Of a stretch of 64,000 nucleotides of DNA, positions 1-10,163 are shown one piece after another. A program made the position numbers and the translations under genes. Position 1 is the first letter of the stretch; every line of letters begins with the position of its first letter. A model generated the notes under the pieces. That model had not been told where the DNA came from. It saw nothing but the letters and a program-made list of their open reading frames with translations, and did no database searches. Source of the stretch: Luteimonas sp. RC10 (GTDB taxonomy: Bacteria > Pseudomonadota > Gammaproteobacteria > Xanthomonadales > Xanthomonadaceae). The DNA is taken from the NCBI RefSeq assembly GCF_014192745.1, contig NZ_JACHYJ010000001.1:723634-787633 (forward strand), written 5' to 3'.

Positions 1-170
1 CGGTCGGTGCGACCTGGAAGCTCAACGACGCGTTCGACGTCAACCTGGCCTACACCCGCATCGAGCCGCGCAATCCGCAGATCAACACCGGCAGTGGCGG
101 TTCCCGTCTGCGCGGTGCGTTCGACGGCAACGCCAACCTGTTCGGCGTGTCGGCGCAGTACCGCTTCTGA
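1..170 (+). CDS. OmpP1/FadL family outer-membrane transporter, 3' end only
   Basis: This is the last 55 codons of a gene that begins outside the window, read from base 3 to the TGA at 168-170. The fragment ends in LFGVSAQYRF, with a terminal aromatic residue as in outer-membrane beta-barrels. The preceding pattern (a strand ending LAYTRIEPRNPQIN, then an LRGAFDGNANL hairpin) matches the C-terminus of the FadL/OmpP1 long-chain fatty acid and hydrophobic-compound porins. Family members move hydrophobic substrates across the outer membrane by lateral release. Substrate cannot be told from this piece. A strong terminator follows 21 bases after the stop, so this is the end of a transcription unit. 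Confidence 0.7.
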   Translation, partial: VGATWKLNDAFDVNLAYTRIEPRNPQINTGSGGSRLRGAFDGNANLFGVSAQYRF

Positions 171-191
171 TCGCAGCGGTCTCGCTTGACG

Positions 192-224
192 AAAAGACCC
201 CGCGTTAGGCGGGGTCTTTTTTTT
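192..224 (+). terminator. Rho-independent terminator after the FadL-like gene
   Basis: Perfect 12-base arms (AAAAGACCCCGC at 192-203 and GCGGGGTCTTTT at 209-220) surround a 5-base loop, and the T run continues to 224. This is the clearest intrinsic terminator in the window. The A-tract in the left arm could also support termination on the other strand. Confidence 0.92.
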
Positions 225-320
225 GGGGCGCGGGCCTGTCGGCGTCCTTGCGCGGACGCCCTCCGGAGGCGCGCCGACTACAATGCCGGTCCTTCTGATG
301 CTATCGGGACGACCTTGTCC

Positions 321-1520
321 ATGACCACGCTCGGCACCCCGCTGTCCCCCTCCGCCACCCGCGTGCTGCTGCTCGGCTCCGGAGAACTGGGCAAGGAGGT
401 CGCGATCGAGCTGCAGCGGTTTGGCGTCGAAGTCATCGCCGCCGATCGCTACGCCGATGCGCCGGCGATGCAGGTCGCGCATCGCAGCCATGTGCTCGAC
501 ATGCTCGATCCAGTCGCGCTGCGCGCGCTGATCGCCGTCGAGCGTCCCCACCTTGTCGTGCCCGAGATCGAGGCGATCCACACCGACACCCTGGTCGCGC
601 TCGAGCGCGAGGCCGGGCTGCAGGTGGTGCCGACCGCGCGCGCGACACGGCTGACGATGGACCGCGAGGGGATCCGCCGGCTTGCGGCCGAGACGCTCGG
701 CCTGCCGACCTCGCCGTACCGCTTCGTCGACACCCATGCGCAGTACCGCGAGGCAATCGCGACGATCGGCCTGCCCTGCGTGGTCAAGCCGGTGATGTCG
801 TCGTCGGGCAAGGGCCAGAGCACGGTGCGCACGGAGGCCGATGTCGATGCGGCCTGGGAGTACGCGCAGACCGGCGGCCGCGCGGGCGCCGGGCGTTGCA
901 TCGTCGAGGGCTTTGTCGACTTCGAGTACGAGATCACGCTGCTGACCGTGCGTCATGCCGGCGGCACCGCGTTCTGTGCGCCGATCGGCCATGTACAGAT
1001 CGCCGGCGACTACCGCGAGAGCTGGCAGCCGCAGGCGATGTCGCCGCGCGCACTGGCGCGGGCCCGCGAGATCGCGCGCGCGGTCACCGACGACCTGGGC
1101 GGGCGCGGGGTGTTCGGCGTCGAACTGTTCGTGCGCGGCGACGAGGTCTGGTTCAGCGAGGTCTCGCCGCGTCCGCACGACACCGGCCTGGTCACGCTGG
1201 CCTCGCAGGACCTGAGCGAGTTCGCGTTGCATGCGCGCGCGATCCTCGGCCTGCCGATCCCGGTCGATGCCCAGGACACGGTGCTGCTCGCCGGACCGGG
1301 CGCGTCCTGCGCGCTGCTGGCCCAAGGCCACGGCGTGCCCGCGTTCTCGGGCATCGCCGCGGCATTGCAGGCGCCGCACAGCGCGCTGCGGCTGTTCGGC
1401 AAGCCCTGGGTGGCGGGTCAGCGCCGGGTCGGCGTGACCCTGGCGCGCGGCGAGGATGTCGAGGCCGCGCGGGCGGTCGCACGCGACGCGGCGGCGGCGA
1501 TCAGGATCGAGCTCAAGTGA
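321..1520 (+). CDS. purT: Formate-dependent phosphoribosylglycinamide formyltransferase (GAR transformylase 2)
   Basis: The predicted 399-residue ATP-grasp enzyme uses formate and ATP to formylate GAR in step three of purine synthesis, in the cytoplasm. The N-terminus has the glycine-rich turn [12 protein letters not shown]. Typical PurT stretches follow, including [14 protein letters not shown] in the ATP-grasp domain and [13 protein letters not shown] near the metal/substrate site. Length fits the family (about 390). I chose ATG 321 because the preceding codons of the open frame do not look like protein and the family begins just before the first beta strand. A -10-like TACAAT lies at 279-284. 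The gene stands alone after the terminator. Confidence 0.93.
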   Translation: MTTLGTPLSPSATRVLLLGSGELGKEVAIELQRFGVEVIAADRYADAPAMQVAHRSHVLDMLDPVALRALIAVERPHLVVPEIEAIHTDTLVALEREAGLQVVPTARATRLTMDREGIRRLAAETLGLPTSPYRFVDTHAQYREAIATIGLPCVVKPVMSSSGKGQSTVRTEADVDAAWEYAQTGGRAGAGRCIVEGFVDFEYEITLLTVRHAGGTAFCAPIGHVQIAGDYRESWQPQAMSPRALARAREIARAVTDDLGGRGVFGVELFVRGDEVWFSEVSPRPHDTGLVTLASQDLSEFALHARAILGLPIPVDAQDTVLLAGPGASCALLAQGHGVPAFSGIAAALQAPHSALRLFGKPWVAGQRRVGVTLARGEDVEAARAVARDAAAAIRIELK

Positions 1521-1560
1521 GCGCCGTGCTGCCGTTGCCCGCAGTCGCAGGTGGCCGGTC

Positions 1561-2355
1561 GTGAGCCTGTCGATGCTGCTGTTCCCGGTCCTGGGCGCGG
1601 TCGCCGGGATCCTGGCCGGCCTGCTCGGGATCGGCGGCGGCCTGGTGCTGGTGACCGCGCTGGTCTGGCTGCTGCCGATCTACGGCATCCCGAAGGACGC
1701 CGCGATGCATGCCGCGCTCGCGACTTCGCTGGCAAGCATCGTGCTGACCGGCGTGTCGTCGGCCCGCGCGCACCATCGCCGCGGCAGCGTGTTGTGGCCG
1801 TCGGTCGCCTGGCTGGTGCCCGGCATGTTGCTCGGCGGCTGGTTGGGCGCGCGGCTGGCCATTGGGCTCGATGGCGAAGTGCTCAAGTACGGCGTGATCG
1901 CCTACTGCGCGATCGCCGGCACCCAGATGCTGCTGTCGCGCTCGCCACCCGACACCGGGGCGGCGGTCGTGCCGACCGGCGCGGGCATGACCGGTGCCGG
2001 TATCGGCATCGGCATCGCTTCGTCGCTGGTGGGCATCGGCGGCGGCAGCATGACCGTGCCGCTGCTGGTCTGGCGCGGCGTGCAGCCGGTGCGTGCGGTC
2101 GGCACGTCGGCCGCCTGCGGCGTGTTCATCGGCCTGGCCAGCGCGTCGGGCTATGCACTGCAGGCGCCTGGCGATGTGCTGCCGTCGATGGCCTGGGGCT
2201 ATGTCTATCTGCCGGCCGCGATCGGCATCGCGCTGGCCTCGGTGCTGGTCGCGCCGCTGGGCACGCGATTGGCGCATGCGATCAGTGGGCCGGCGCTCAA
2301 GCGGGTGTTCGCGGTCTTCATGTACTGCATCGGCGCCAGCCTGTTGCTGTGGTGA
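1561..2355 (+). CDS. TauE/SafE family sulfite-exporter-like permease
   Basis: A 264-residue polytopic membrane protein with about eight hydrophobic segments and the internal duplication typical of the family. The first half has GLLGIGGGLVLV and the second SSLVGIGGGSMTVPLLVW, the paired glycine motifs of TauE/SafE (DUF81). Members are proposed to export sulfite or sulfonate-derived anions, but most are uncharacterised and the substrate here is unknown. The GTG at 1561 places the first hydrophobic helix at the N-terminus; ATG 1573 is an alternative. It starts 40 bases after purT on the same strand, so the two may be cotranscribed without being functionally related. Confidence 0.85.
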   Translation: MSLSMLLFPVLGAVAGILAGLLGIGGGLVLVTALVWLLPIYGIPKDAAMHAALATSLASIVLTGVSSARAHHRRGSVLWPSVAWLVPGMLLGGWLGARLAIGLDGEVLKYGVIAYCAIAGTQMLLSRSPPDTGAAVVPTGAGMTGAGIGIGIASSLVGIGGGSMTVPLLVWRGVQPVRAVGTSAACGVFIGLASASGYALQAPGDVLPSMAWGYVYLPAAIGIALASVLVAPLGTRLAHAISGPALKRVFAVFMYCIGASLLLW

Positions 2356-2428
2356 GCCAGCGCGCCGCCGGCGCCCGCGTTCCCCTGGATTTCGAATCGG
2401 CGCCCTGCGCCGCTGATGGAGTAGTGCG

Positions 2429-3595
2429 ATGACCGTGTCTTCCCCTGACGTGCCCGAGGCGATCCGCGCGCTGGCGCCGACCATGACCGACTGGCGCCGG
2501 GCGATCCATGCCTGGCCCGAACTGGGTTTCGAGGAGCAGCGCACCTCGGCGCTGGTCGCCGACACCCTGCGCGCGCTCGGCCTCCAGGCGCAGACCGGCC
2601 TGGGCGGTACTGGCGTGGTCGCGGTCGTCGACAGCGGCGTGCCGGGACTGTCGATCGGCCTGCGTGCGGATATGGACGCGCTGCCGATGGACGAGGACAG
2701 CGACCTGCCGTTCCGCTCGCAGCGTCCGGGCGTGGCCCACACCTGCGGCCATGACGGCCACACCGCGGCGCTGCTGGGCGTGGCCCGTCATCTGGTCGCG
2801 CACCCGCCGGCCAGCGGGCGCGTGGTGCTGATCTTCCAGCCGGCCGAGGAAGGCGGGCGCGGCGCGATCCGGATGATCGAGGACGGGCTGTTCGATCGGT
2901 TCGCCTGCGACGAGGTCTACGCCTTCCACAACATGCCGTTGCTGGGCATGGGCCGGGCCAGTCTGCGCACAGGCGCGACGCTGCAGTCGCTGGCGGTGTT
3001 CGAGATCACGGTCGAGGGTGTCGGCGGCCACGCCGCCGCACCGCACAAGGCCAACGACCCGCTGCAGGTCGCCGCACGGTTGGCGGTCGAGATCCCGGCG
3101 ATCGTCGGCCGCCATATCGATCCGATGGAGACCGCGCTGATCAATGTCGGCTCGCTGCAGGCCGGCACCACGCACAACATCATCCCGGCGACGGCCACGC
3201 TCAGCGGTACGCTGCGCGCGCTGTCCAAGGACGTGCACGAAGCGCTGCTGCAACGCCTGCGCGCGCTGTGCGAGGGCCATGCCGCGATCTCCGGCTGCCG
3301 CGTGCAACTGCAACTGCCGCATGCCTGCCCGCCGTGTGTCAACGCGCCCGAACAGGCCGCGCTGGCGGCGTCGGCGCTCGCCGACGTGCTCGGCCCGGAT
3401 CAGGTCGATACCGACGCGCGCGCGTATCCGTTCTCCGACGATTTCTCCTACATGCTCGAACAGTGGCCGGGCGCCTACCTGTTCCTGGGCATCGACAGCG
3501 CGATGTGCCACCACCCGACGTTCCGCTTCGACGACGCGCTGTTGCCGGTCGCAGTCGCGGTGTTCGACCGCATCGTGCGCCGACGTCTGGGCTGA
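2429..3595 (+). CDS. M20 family (M20D) amidohydrolase
   Basis: A 388-residue cytoplasmic zinc hydrolase of the hippurate hydrolase/N-acyl-amino-acid amidohydrolase group. Visible motifs are H27 in HAWPELGFEE, the metal-binding C106-G-H-D-G-H, the catalytic glutamates in FQPAEEGG (about 137-143) and H167 in AFHNMP. A dimerisation-domain segment with GGHAAAPH follows. Length fits the family. It likely cleaves an N-acyl group from an amino acid or related amide; the precise substrate cannot be inferred. It follows the TauE-like gene on the same strand after 73 bases. Confidence 0.88.
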   Translation: MTVSSPDVPEAIRALAPTMTDWRRAIHAWPELGFEEQRTSALVADTLRALGLQAQTGLGGTGVVAVVDSGVPGLSIGLRADMDALPMDEDSDLPFRSQRPGVAHTCGHDGHTAALLGVARHLVAHPPASGRVVLIFQPAEEGGRGAIRMIEDGLFDRFACDEVYAFHNMPLLGMGRASLRTGATLQSLAVFEITVEGVGGHAAAPHKANDPLQVAARLAVEIPAIVGRHIDPMETALINVGSLQAGTTHNIIPATATLSGTLRALSKDVHEALLQRLRALCEGHAAISGCRVQLQLPHACPPCVNAPEQAALAASALADVLGPDQVDTDARAYPFSDDFSYMLEQWPGAYLFLGIDSAMCHHPTFRFDDALLPVAVAVFDRIVRRRLG

Positions 3596-3694
3596 GCCTG
3601 CGGTGCCCCGCGCCGGCCGCATTCGCCGCCGGCGCGGCCAGGGCTTAAGCTGTCGGCGTGTCGCCGCGATGCGCGGCGTCCCCTCGAGTGCCCC

Positions 3695-4816
3695 ATGCCC
3701 AACCGCGACTGGGTGGCGCAGGCCATCCGCAAGATCGAGGCCGATTTCAACCGCTCGGCCGACACCCACCTGATCCCGCTCGCGCTGCCGGGCTTTCCCG
3801 GCATCGACGTCTATTTCAAGGACGAGTCGAGCCATCCGACCGGCAGCCTGAAGCACCGGCTGGCGCGGTCGCTGTTCCTGTACGCACTGGCCAACGGCTG
3901 GCTGCGCGCGGGCAGCACGGTGGTCGAGGCTTCCAGCGGCTCGACCGCGGTGTCGGAGGCCTATTTCGCGCGGTTGCTCGGCCTGCCGTTCGTCGCCGTG
4001 ATGCCGGCCTCGACATCGCCGGAGAAGATCGCCGCGATCGAGTTCCAGGGCGGGCGCTGCCACCTGGTCAAGAACGCCTGCGACATCGCCGCGGCCTCCA
4101 CGCAGCTGGCGCGCGAGTGCGGCGGCCATTTCATGGACCAGTTCACCTACGCCGAGCGCGCGACCGACTGGCGGGCCAACAACAATATCGCCGAGTCGAT
4201 CTTCAAGCAGATGGCCCAGGAAGTGCATCCGGTGCCGACGTGGATCGTCTGCAGCGCCGGCACCGGCGGCACCAGTGCGACGATCGGGCGCTATGCGCGC
4301 TACCGCGGTTTCGACACCCGGGTGCTGTGCGCCGATCCCGAGCACTCGGCGTTCTTCGATCACTACGCGCGCAGCCTGCGCCGCGAACCGGCGCCCGAGG
4401 ACCTCGCGCCGACCCCGCCCTCGCGGATCGAGGGCATCGGCCGGCCGCGTGCCGAGCCCAGTTTCATTCCCGGCTGTGTCGATGCGATGGTCCGTGTTCC
4501 CGATGCGCTGAGCCTGGCGGGCATGCGCTACGTCAATGCGCGCCTGGGCCGGCGCGTCGGCGGCTCGACCGGGACCAACTTCGTCGGCGTGCTGCGGGTT
4601 GCGCAGATCATGCGCGCGGCCGGCCGTTGTGGTGCGATCGTCACCATCCTGTGCGATGGCGGCGAGCGCTACGCGCACAGCTATTACAGCCCCGACTGGA
4701 TTGCCGCGCAGGGCTTCGACATGGACGCGGCCGATGCCGCGATCCGCGCCAGCGCCGACACCGGTGCCCCGCTACCGTCGCTGGCCGATGCGGTCCGCGA
4801 CCCAGGTTGCGGTTAG
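3695..4816 (+). CDS. PLP-dependent cysteine-synthase-family enzyme (Cds1-like)
   Basis: A 373-residue fold-type II PLP enzyme. K53 in [10 protein letters not shown] is the expected Schiff-base lysine. The [17 protein letters not shown] stretch binds the substrate carboxylate, and [13 protein letters not shown] forms the phosphate-binding loop. It is longer than CysK/CysM and carries the family's [10 protein letters not shown] segment. That places it with the cysteine-synthase-like proteins of the Mycobacterium Cds1 type, which degrade L-cysteine to sulfide, pyruvate and ammonia. Whether this copy synthesises or degrades cysteine is not visible from sequence. The ATG at 3695 begins MPNRDWV. 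A -10-like TAAGCT sits at 3646-3651. Confidence 0.8.
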   Translation: MPNRDWVAQAIRKIEADFNRSADTHLIPLALPGFPGIDVYFKDESSHPTGSLKHRLARSLFLYALANGWLRAGSTVVEASSGSTAVSEAYFARLLGLPFVAVMPASTSPEKIAAIEFQGGRCHLVKNACDIAAASTQLARECGGHFMDQFTYAERATDWRANNNIAESIFKQMAQEVHPVPTWIVCSAGTGGTSATIGRYARYRGFDTRVLCADPEHSAFFDHYARSLRREPAPEDLAPTPPSRIEGIGRPRAEPSFIPGCVDAMVRVPDALSLAGMRYVNARLGRRVGGSTGTNFVGVLRVAQIMRAAGRCGAIVTILCDGGERYAHSYYSPDWIAAQGFDMDAADAAIRASADTGAPLPSLADAVRDPGCG

Positions 4817-4856
4817 GACCGACATCCAACCCATTCACAATGCGGCGGGTGGATCA

Positions 4857-4908
4857 ACCTGGGGCAAACCCCAGGTGCGACCAGGTTAACGATTCGTTAC
4901 AACGAATC
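4857..4908 (+). promoter_or_regulatory. Two perfect palindromes upstream of the TonB-dependent receptor
   Basis: The first is ACCTGGGG (4857-4864), CAAA, CCCCAGGT (4869-4876). The second is GATTCGTT (4891-4898), AC, AACGAATC (4901-4908). The second ends 40 bases before the receptor start codon, in the position of a promoter or operator. Neither is followed by a T run, so a regulator-binding site is a better reading than termination. The first could still be a hairpin in the transcript from the preceding gene. Confidence 0.5.
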
Positions 4909-4948
4909 CGCCGGCAGGACGCCGGCGACCCTCGCCACAGGAGTCCGC

Positions 4949-7870
4949 ATGATGCCGATCCGCCGCCACCGGCTGGCCGCAGCCGTCTCGTCGTCCCTGC
5001 TCGCCGTCCTTCCGCTCGCCGCCGCCGCCCAGCAGCCGCCGGCCCCTGCGCCGCAGGCGCGCACCCTCGACACCGTCCAGGTCACCGGCACCCGTATCCG
5101 CAAGGCGGAAATGGAAACCGCGGTCCCGGTCCAGGTGCTCACCCGCGAGGACATCCAGCGCAGCGGGTTCACCTCCGTCGCCGACATCGTGCAGAACCTC
5201 ACCGCCAGCGGCGCCGCGCTCAACACCAAGTTCAATTCCAGCGGCAATTTCGGTTTTCCGCCTGATGGCGGTGGCGTCGGCGCCGGCGCCGCAACGGTCG
5301 ACCTGCGGCACCTGGGCGCCAAGCGCGTGCTGGTGCTGGTCGACGGCATCCGCTGGGTCAACGAATCCTCGGCCTCGGGCGTCGGCTCGGCCGTCGACCT
5401 CAACACCATTCCGCTGTCGCTGATCGAGCGCATCGAGGTGCTCGAGGACGGCGCCTCGTCGATCTACGGCTCCGACGCGATCGCCGGTGTGGTCAACATC
5501 ATCACCCGCCGCGACGCCGACGGCGGCAGCCTCGACCTGCACTACGGCGAGTACGACGACCTGGGCGGCGCGACCTGGGGCGCGGACCTGGGCTGGGGCG
5601 GGCACAGCGAGCGTGCCCAGTGGTTCTTCGGCGCGTCGTACTACAAGCAGCGGCAGATCGCCTCGACCAAGTTCGACAACGCCAGCGTGCCGGTGCCGGG
5701 CACGGGCTTGGCCAACGGCAGTTCGGCCACGCCAGGCGGACGCTTCGTGTTCGCACCTGCCGACGGCAACAACACCTACGGCGGCCTATGCCCGTTGAGC
5801 ACTGATGATGCCGGTGCGCCGATCCCCGGGTCGGCGACCTGCGACATCACCTTGCCAAATGGTGCGAGCTTCCCGGGCGGCACCACGATTGACGACTTCA
5901 TCCAGTTCGGCACGGAGAACCGCTACAACTTCGCCCCCAACAACCTGCTGCTGACCCCGTCGGAGCGCAAGTCGGTGTTCGGCCAGGTGCGCTTGGAGTT
6001 CAGCCCGCAGCTGTCGGGCTATACCCGCGTGCTCTACAACACGCGCACCTCGGCCAACCAGGCCGCGCCCGAGCCGTTCTTCCTCGGCACCGACGCCGGC
6101 GTCTACAACCCCTGGGCCGAGCAGCGGCTGACGATCTCCGCGCGCAATCCCTACAACCCGTTCGGCTTCGACCTGACCACGGTGGGCGAGGACGCCAACC
6201 TGTTCCTGCTCGGCCGGCGGCCGGTCGAGGGCGGGCCGCGCCGCTACACCCAGGACGTCAAGACCTGGTATGTCGCCGCGGGGCTGGAAGGCCTCTTCGC
6301 CGTCGGCGATCGGACCTGGAACTGGGACCTCAACCTCGTCCGCAGCCAGAGCCGCGCCGAGCAGGTCAACACCGGCAGCTACAACGTGCGCCGCATCAAC
6401 GAAGCGCTGGGCGACCCCGATGCGTGCGCCGCGATCGCCGGCTGCGTGCCGCTGAACGTGTTCGGCGGCCCGGGCACGATCACCCAGGAGATGCTCGCCT
6501 TCATCCAGCCGGTGGTGCGCGACGCCAGCCGCAACACGCTGACCCTGGCCTCGGCCAACGTCACCGGCGATCTGTTGCAGTTGCCGGCCGGAGCGCTGTC
6601 GTTCGCGGCCGGTCTGGAGCATCGCCGTTACGAGGGCAGCTACACGCCCGACCCGATCACGATCGCCGGCGAGTACAACGGCGTGCCCTCGGGCGCGACC
6701 TCGGGCGACTACGATGTCAACGAGGCCTATGCCGAGTTCAACGTGCCGCTGCTGCGTGATTCGTGGTTCGGCGACAGCCTCGATCTGAGCATCGCCGGAC
6801 GCTATTCGGACTACTCGACCTTCGGCGGCGAGACCACCGGCAAGGTCGGCCTGCGTTGGCAGCCGGCCGATGAGTTCCTGCTGCGTATGAGCTATGCCGA
6901 GGGCTTCCGTGCACCGTCGATCGGCGAGCTCTACGGCACGCTCAGCCGCTTCGACGCGACGCTCGTCGATCCGTGCTCGGGCGCGGCCTCGTCGTCGCCG
7001 GCCTGCGCCGCGGACGGCGTGCCGGCGGGCTACGAGCAGACAAATTCGCAGATCTCGGTGGTGACCTCGGGCAATGCCGAGCTCGAGCCCGAGCACAGCC
7101 GCAGCCTGATGGTCGGCGCGGTCTGGAGCCCGTCGTTCGCCGACGGCGTGGCGTGGTCGGACCGCCTGGACCTGGGCGTGACGTTCTATCGCCACCACAT
7201 CGACGGCGCGATCCAGGCCCCGGATGCGCAGGCGATCCTCGAGCGCTGCATCGCCACCCGCGATCCGCTGGCCTGCGCCTCGTACGACCGCAGTGAGCGC
7301 GGGCAGATCGTGCGTTTCGACGACATCCTCGCCAACCTCGGCACGATCAAGACCGACGGCTGGGATTTCACCGCCGCCTGGACGCTGCCCGAGCACGACT
7401 GGGGCCGCCTGCGCTTCGATGCGAAGGCGACCTGGGTCGGCCGCTACGAACTGGTCAACGAGTCGGGCGAGGCCGAGCCGCGGCGGCCCGGCGTCGAGGT
7501 CAACAACAGTGCGATCCCCGAGTGGACCGGCACCCTGGTCACCGACTGGACGCGCGGGCCGTGGTCGCTGGCGTGGACCATGCGCTACATCGACCGGCTG
7601 GTCGAGTCGTGCGGCGGTGCGATCGGCTTTGCGATCTGCCCCGACAGCGCCAATGACCGCAACGCGCTCGGCGCGACGACCTACCACGACCTGCAGCTGT
7701 CCTGGCGCAGCACCGCCTGGCTCGAAGGCACCCGGGTCAGCATCGGCGTCAACAACCTCACCGGCAAGACGCCGCCGGTGTGCCTGAGCTGCAGCCTCAA
7801 CGGCTACGACGCCTCGACCTACGACCTGCCCGGCCGTTTCGTCTACGCGCGGCTGGGCGTGGACTTCTGA
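4949..7870 (+). CDS. TonB-dependent outer-membrane receptor
   Basis: A 973-residue receptor that would take up a bulky ligand with energy from TonB-ExbBD. A signal peptide (about 1-28, ending AAAAQQ) is followed by a TonB-box-like [12 protein letters not shown] plug domain has the [11 protein letters not shown] strand and [22 protein letters not shown] long barrel domain follows and ends in the aromatic GVDF. An AGG-AG Shine-Dalgarno lies just before ATG 4949. This group (long, SVADIVQNL, no siderophore-type motifs) is abundant in Xanthomonadaceae and is often linked to carbohydrate or peptide uptake; the substrate is not inferable. The last 28 bases overlap the convergent acyltransferase gene. 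Confidence 0.92.
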   Translation: MMPIRRHRLAAAVSSSLLAVLPLAAAAQQPPAPAPQARTLDTVQVTGTRIRKAEMETAVPVQVLTREDIQRSGFTSVADIVQNLTASGAALNTKFNSSGNFGFPPDGGGVGAGAATVDLRHLGAKRVLVLVDGIRWVNESSASGVGSAVDLNTIPLSLIERIEVLEDGASSIYGSDAIAGVVNIITRRDADGGSLDLHYGEYDDLGGATWGADLGWGGHSERAQWFFGASYYKQRQIASTKFDNASVPVPGTGLANGSSATPGGRFVFAPADGNNTYGGLCPLSTDDAGAPIPGSATCDITLPNGASFPGGTTIDDFIQFGTENRYNFAPNNLLLTPSERKSVFGQVRLEFSPQLSGYTRVLYNTRTSANQAAPEPFFLGTDAGVYNPWAEQRLTISARNPYNPFGFDLTTVGEDANLFLLGRRPVEGGPRRYTQDVKTWYVAAGLEGLFAVGDRTWNWDLNLVRSQSRAEQVNTGSYNVRRINEALGDPDACAAIAGCVPLNVFGGPGTITQEMLAFIQPVVRDASRNTLTLASANVTGDLLQLPAGALSFAAGLEHRRYEGSYTPDPITIAGEYNGVPSGATSGDYDVNEAYAEFNVPLLRDSWFGDSLDLSIAGRYSDYSTFGGETTGKVGLRWQPADEFLLRMSYAEGFRAPSIGELYGTLSRFDATLVDPCSGAASSSPACAADGVPAGYEQTNSQISVVTSGNAELEPEHSRSLMVGAVWSPSFADGVAWSDRLDLGVTFYRHHIDGAIQAPDAQAILERCIATRDPLACASYDRSERGQIVRFDDILANLGTIKTDGWDFTAAWTLPEHDWGRLRFDAKATWVGRYELVNESGEAEPRRPGVEVNNSAIPEWTGTLVTDWTRGPWSLAWTMRYIDRLVESCGGAIGFAICPDSANDRNALGATTYHDLQLSWRSTAWLEGTRVSIGVNNLTGKTPPVCLSCSLNGYDASTYDLPGRFVYARLGVDF

Positions 7871-9090
7871 GCCACGGCGGGGGATGGGGCCGGCGATGCG
7901 CGCCGGCCGCTGTCTCCCGCCAGCCCGAACAGCGGTCGCAGCCAGCGCACGCGCCGGATCAGCAGTTCGTGGATGAGCACGCAGCCGGCCACGGTGATCG
8001 CCAGCACCCCCAGCGGTTCCCACACCGGGCCCAGCCCTAACGGGATCAACCAGTACGCGGCCAGCACGATCAGGCTCTGGTGCAGGATGTACCACGGGTA
8101 CACCGCCTCGCTGGCGTAGGCCAGGCCCGGCCACGGCCGGTCGAGCGCATGGGCGCCCCAGGCCAGCAGCGCGAGCAGGGCGGTCCACCAGTAGACCGAC
8201 AGCGCCACGATCGACACGCCCTGCCAGCCGGCCTCGGGCATCACCGCAAGGAACGGCGCAGGCGACAGCGTGCCCGCGTCGATCAGATGGCCCACCGCGC
8301 GCAGGCCCACATGGACGCCGCCGGTCGCCAGCGCCAGCCCGAGCAGCGGCCAGCGCGCCGCTCGCAGCCGGGCCCAGACCACGTTGCTGCCTGCGATCAG
8401 CACACCGAAGCCGAAGGCCACGAAGTAGCCGGCATGGTTGAACCAGTCGTCGACCAGGGCGTGGGTCGATGGAAAACGTGGCGCGAGCATCACCAGCGCG
8501 ACCAGATACCAGGCCGGCGGCAGCAGCCACAGCAGCCAGTGTCCACGCGTGGTCAGCCAGTCGCGCAGTCGGCTGCCGCCGAGCCGCCCCAGCAGCGGCC
8601 GCACCGCGAGCACGGCCAGCGTGTACGCCCACAGGTAGGGCAGGTACCACAGGTGGTTCCAGGTGAAGCCGTACTCGGCGCCGGTGAACGTGCCGGCCGG
8701 CCAGGGCCGGAACTGCAGGTAACGCAGCAGGAAGGCGCCGTAGCCGGCATCGATCGTGCCCAACATGCGCGCCTCGCAGTAGGCCTGGACCGGCACGATC
8801 GCGACGATGCCAAAGGCCAGCGGCAGCAGCAGACGCCAGCTGCGGCGCGCCGCCAGCGCACCGGGCGTGCGCCGGGCCAGCACCAGGCCGAGCGCCAGTC
8901 CGGAGATCAAGAACAGCAGCGACATGCGCCAGCGGTTGATCGCGACCATCGGCCATTCGACCCAGGACAGCAGGGTCGGGCTCTTGATGTGGAAGCCCCA
9001 GTCGACCACGTAGACCATGCCCACGTGGTAGAGGATCAACAGGCCGAAGGCGATCACCCGCAGGGCGTCGATGTCGTGGCGTCGGGACAT
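7843..9090 (-). CDS. Membrane acyltransferase, acyltransferase-3 family (OpgC-like)
   Basis: A 415-residue integral membrane protein with about ten hydrophobic segments. The N-terminus RHDIDALRVIAFGLLILYH carries the family's conserved R, D and H22 in the first helix. Members transfer acyl groups such as succinyl or acetyl onto glycans or lipids across the inner membrane; OpgC modifies periplasmic glucans. The glycan target here is unknown. ATG 9090 is chosen because the family starts immediately before this motif. It is divergent from a LytTR regulator 152 bases away, which suggests shared regulation. Its 3' end overlaps the receptor gene by 28 bases. Confidence 0.82.
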   Translation of the reverse strand: MSRRHDIDALRVIAFGLLILYHVGMVYVVDWGFHIKSPTLLSWVEWPMVAINRWRMSLLFLISGLALGLVLARRTPGALAARRSWRLLLPLAFGIVAIVPVQAYCEARMLGTIDAGYGAFLLRYLQFRPWPAGTFTGAEYGFTWNHLWYLPYLWAYTLAVLAVRPLLGRLGGSRLRDWLTTRGHWLLWLLPPAWYLVALVMLAPRFPSTHALVDDWFNHAGYFVAFGFGVLIAGSNVVWARLRAARWPLLGLALATGGVHVGLRAVGHLIDAGTLSPAPFLAVMPEAGWQGVSIVALSVYWWTALLALLAWGAHALDRPWPGLAYASEAVYPWYILHQSLIVLAAYWLIPLGLGPVWEPLGVLAITVAGCVLIHELLIRRVRWLRPLFGLAGDSGRRASPAPSPAVAQKSTPSRA

Positions 9091-9230
9091 GGGAGCTGCG
9101 CATGGGAAGGGAGCGTCATCGTCGGCGCCTGGACCCCGCCGCCGGCACGGCAAGGGCCGAGGCGACCGCCTCCGGGGACGAACGGATGGCCCCGCGGGGC
9201 GGCGCAGCCCGCGCCCGCGGGCCGGCTGCC

Positions 9231-9236
9231 TACAAT
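9231..9236 (+). promoter_or_regulatory. -10-like hexamer close to the LytTR gene start
   Basis: TACAAT ends 6 bases before ATG 9243, so a transcript from it would start at or next to the start codon (leaderless). No convincing -35 was seen in the very GC-rich upstream sequence. Confidence 0.4.
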
Positions 9237-9242
9237 GCCGCG

Positions 9243-10118
9243 ATGTCCCCACGCCCGTCCGATGCGCCGTCCGCGGCCGAACGCTATCTGGCCATCCGCC
9301 GCCCGGTCGAGGTCGGCTACTGGCTGATCACCTGCCTGCTGTCGGCGGCGGGCAACAGCGCGACCGTCTGGATCGACGTGCAGCGCGCGGGTCTTGGGAG
9401 CGCGCAGTGGGAAGTGGTGAGCTGGGAGGCAGGCAGCGCGCTGGCGCTGCTGGCCCTGGTCCCGGCCACGGTCTGGTTCACCGCGCGCTGGCCGGTGCAC
9501 CTGGACACCTGGTGGCGGCGGCTGCCGCTGTACGCGTTGGCGAGCGTGGTCTGGTCGCTGCTGCACGTGGGCCTGATGGTCGGCATCCGCAAGGCGGTCT
9601 ACGCCATGCACGGCGCCCAGTATCGCTTCGACGATGCCTACCTCTACGAGTACCTCAAGGACGTGCGCACGTTCCTGGGCATCGTGGTGCTGCTGCACGG
9701 TTACCGGCTGCTGCTCAGGCGCCTGCAGGGCGAGGCCTCGCTGCTCGCCGCGCCCGACGACGGCGCCGCCCCGGTGGAGCCGGTGGAGCGGCCCGAGCGC
9801 TTCCTGGTGCGCAAGCTCGGCCGCGAGTTCCTGGTTGCGGCCAGCGACATCGAATGGGTGCAGGCCTCGGGCAACTACGCCAACCTGCACGTGCGCGGCA
9901 AGGTGTATCCCTTGCGCAGCACCCTGGCCGACCTGCAGGCCCGACTCGATCCGGCGCGGTTCGTGCGCGTGCACCGCAGCCATCTGGTGAACGTCGCGCG
10001 CATCGCCTCGATCGAGCCGCTCGACAGCGGCGATGCGCGGCTCCATCTCGAGGACGGCACCGTGGTGCCGTGCAGCCGGCGCTGCCGCGAGGCCCTGCGC
10101 GCGGCAACCGGCGCCTGA
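9243..10118 (+). CDS. Membrane-anchored LytTR family transcriptional regulator
   Basis: The predicted 291-residue protein has about four membrane segments in residues 20-165 and a C-terminal LytTR DNA-binding domain (about 185-288). That domain has the typical IEWVQASGNYANLHV strand-loop and RFVRVHRSHLVN. It has no receiver domain, so the input is probably sensed by the membrane part rather than by phosphorylation. LytTR domains bind direct repeats through a beta fold. The start at 9243 is favoured over upstream codons by the -10-like TACAAT just before it. It is divergent from the acyltransferase and may control it, which is inference from position only. Confidence 0.86.
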   Translation: MSPRPSDAPSAAERYLAIRRPVEVGYWLITCLLSAAGNSATVWIDVQRAGLGSAQWEVVSWEAGSALALLALVPATVWFTARWPVHLDTWWRRLPLYALASVVWSLLHVGLMVGIRKAVYAMHGAQYRFDDAYLYEYLKDVRTFLGIVVLLHGYRLLLRRLQGEASLLAAPDDGAAPVEPVERPERFLVRKLGREFLVAASDIEWVQASGNYANLHVRGKVYPLRSTLADLQARLDPARFVRVHRSHLVNVARIASIEPLDSGDARLHLEDGTVVPCSRRCREALRAATGA

Positions 10119-10163
10119 GTCCGGCGTTGGCGCACGCGCGTGAGCGCTGCGCCGGCGTTGGCT

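Noticed and set aside
2318..4678. Long minus-strand open frame across the M20 and cysteine-synthase-like genes
   Set aside because: It lacks any recognisable domain and spans two well-supported genes on the other strand.
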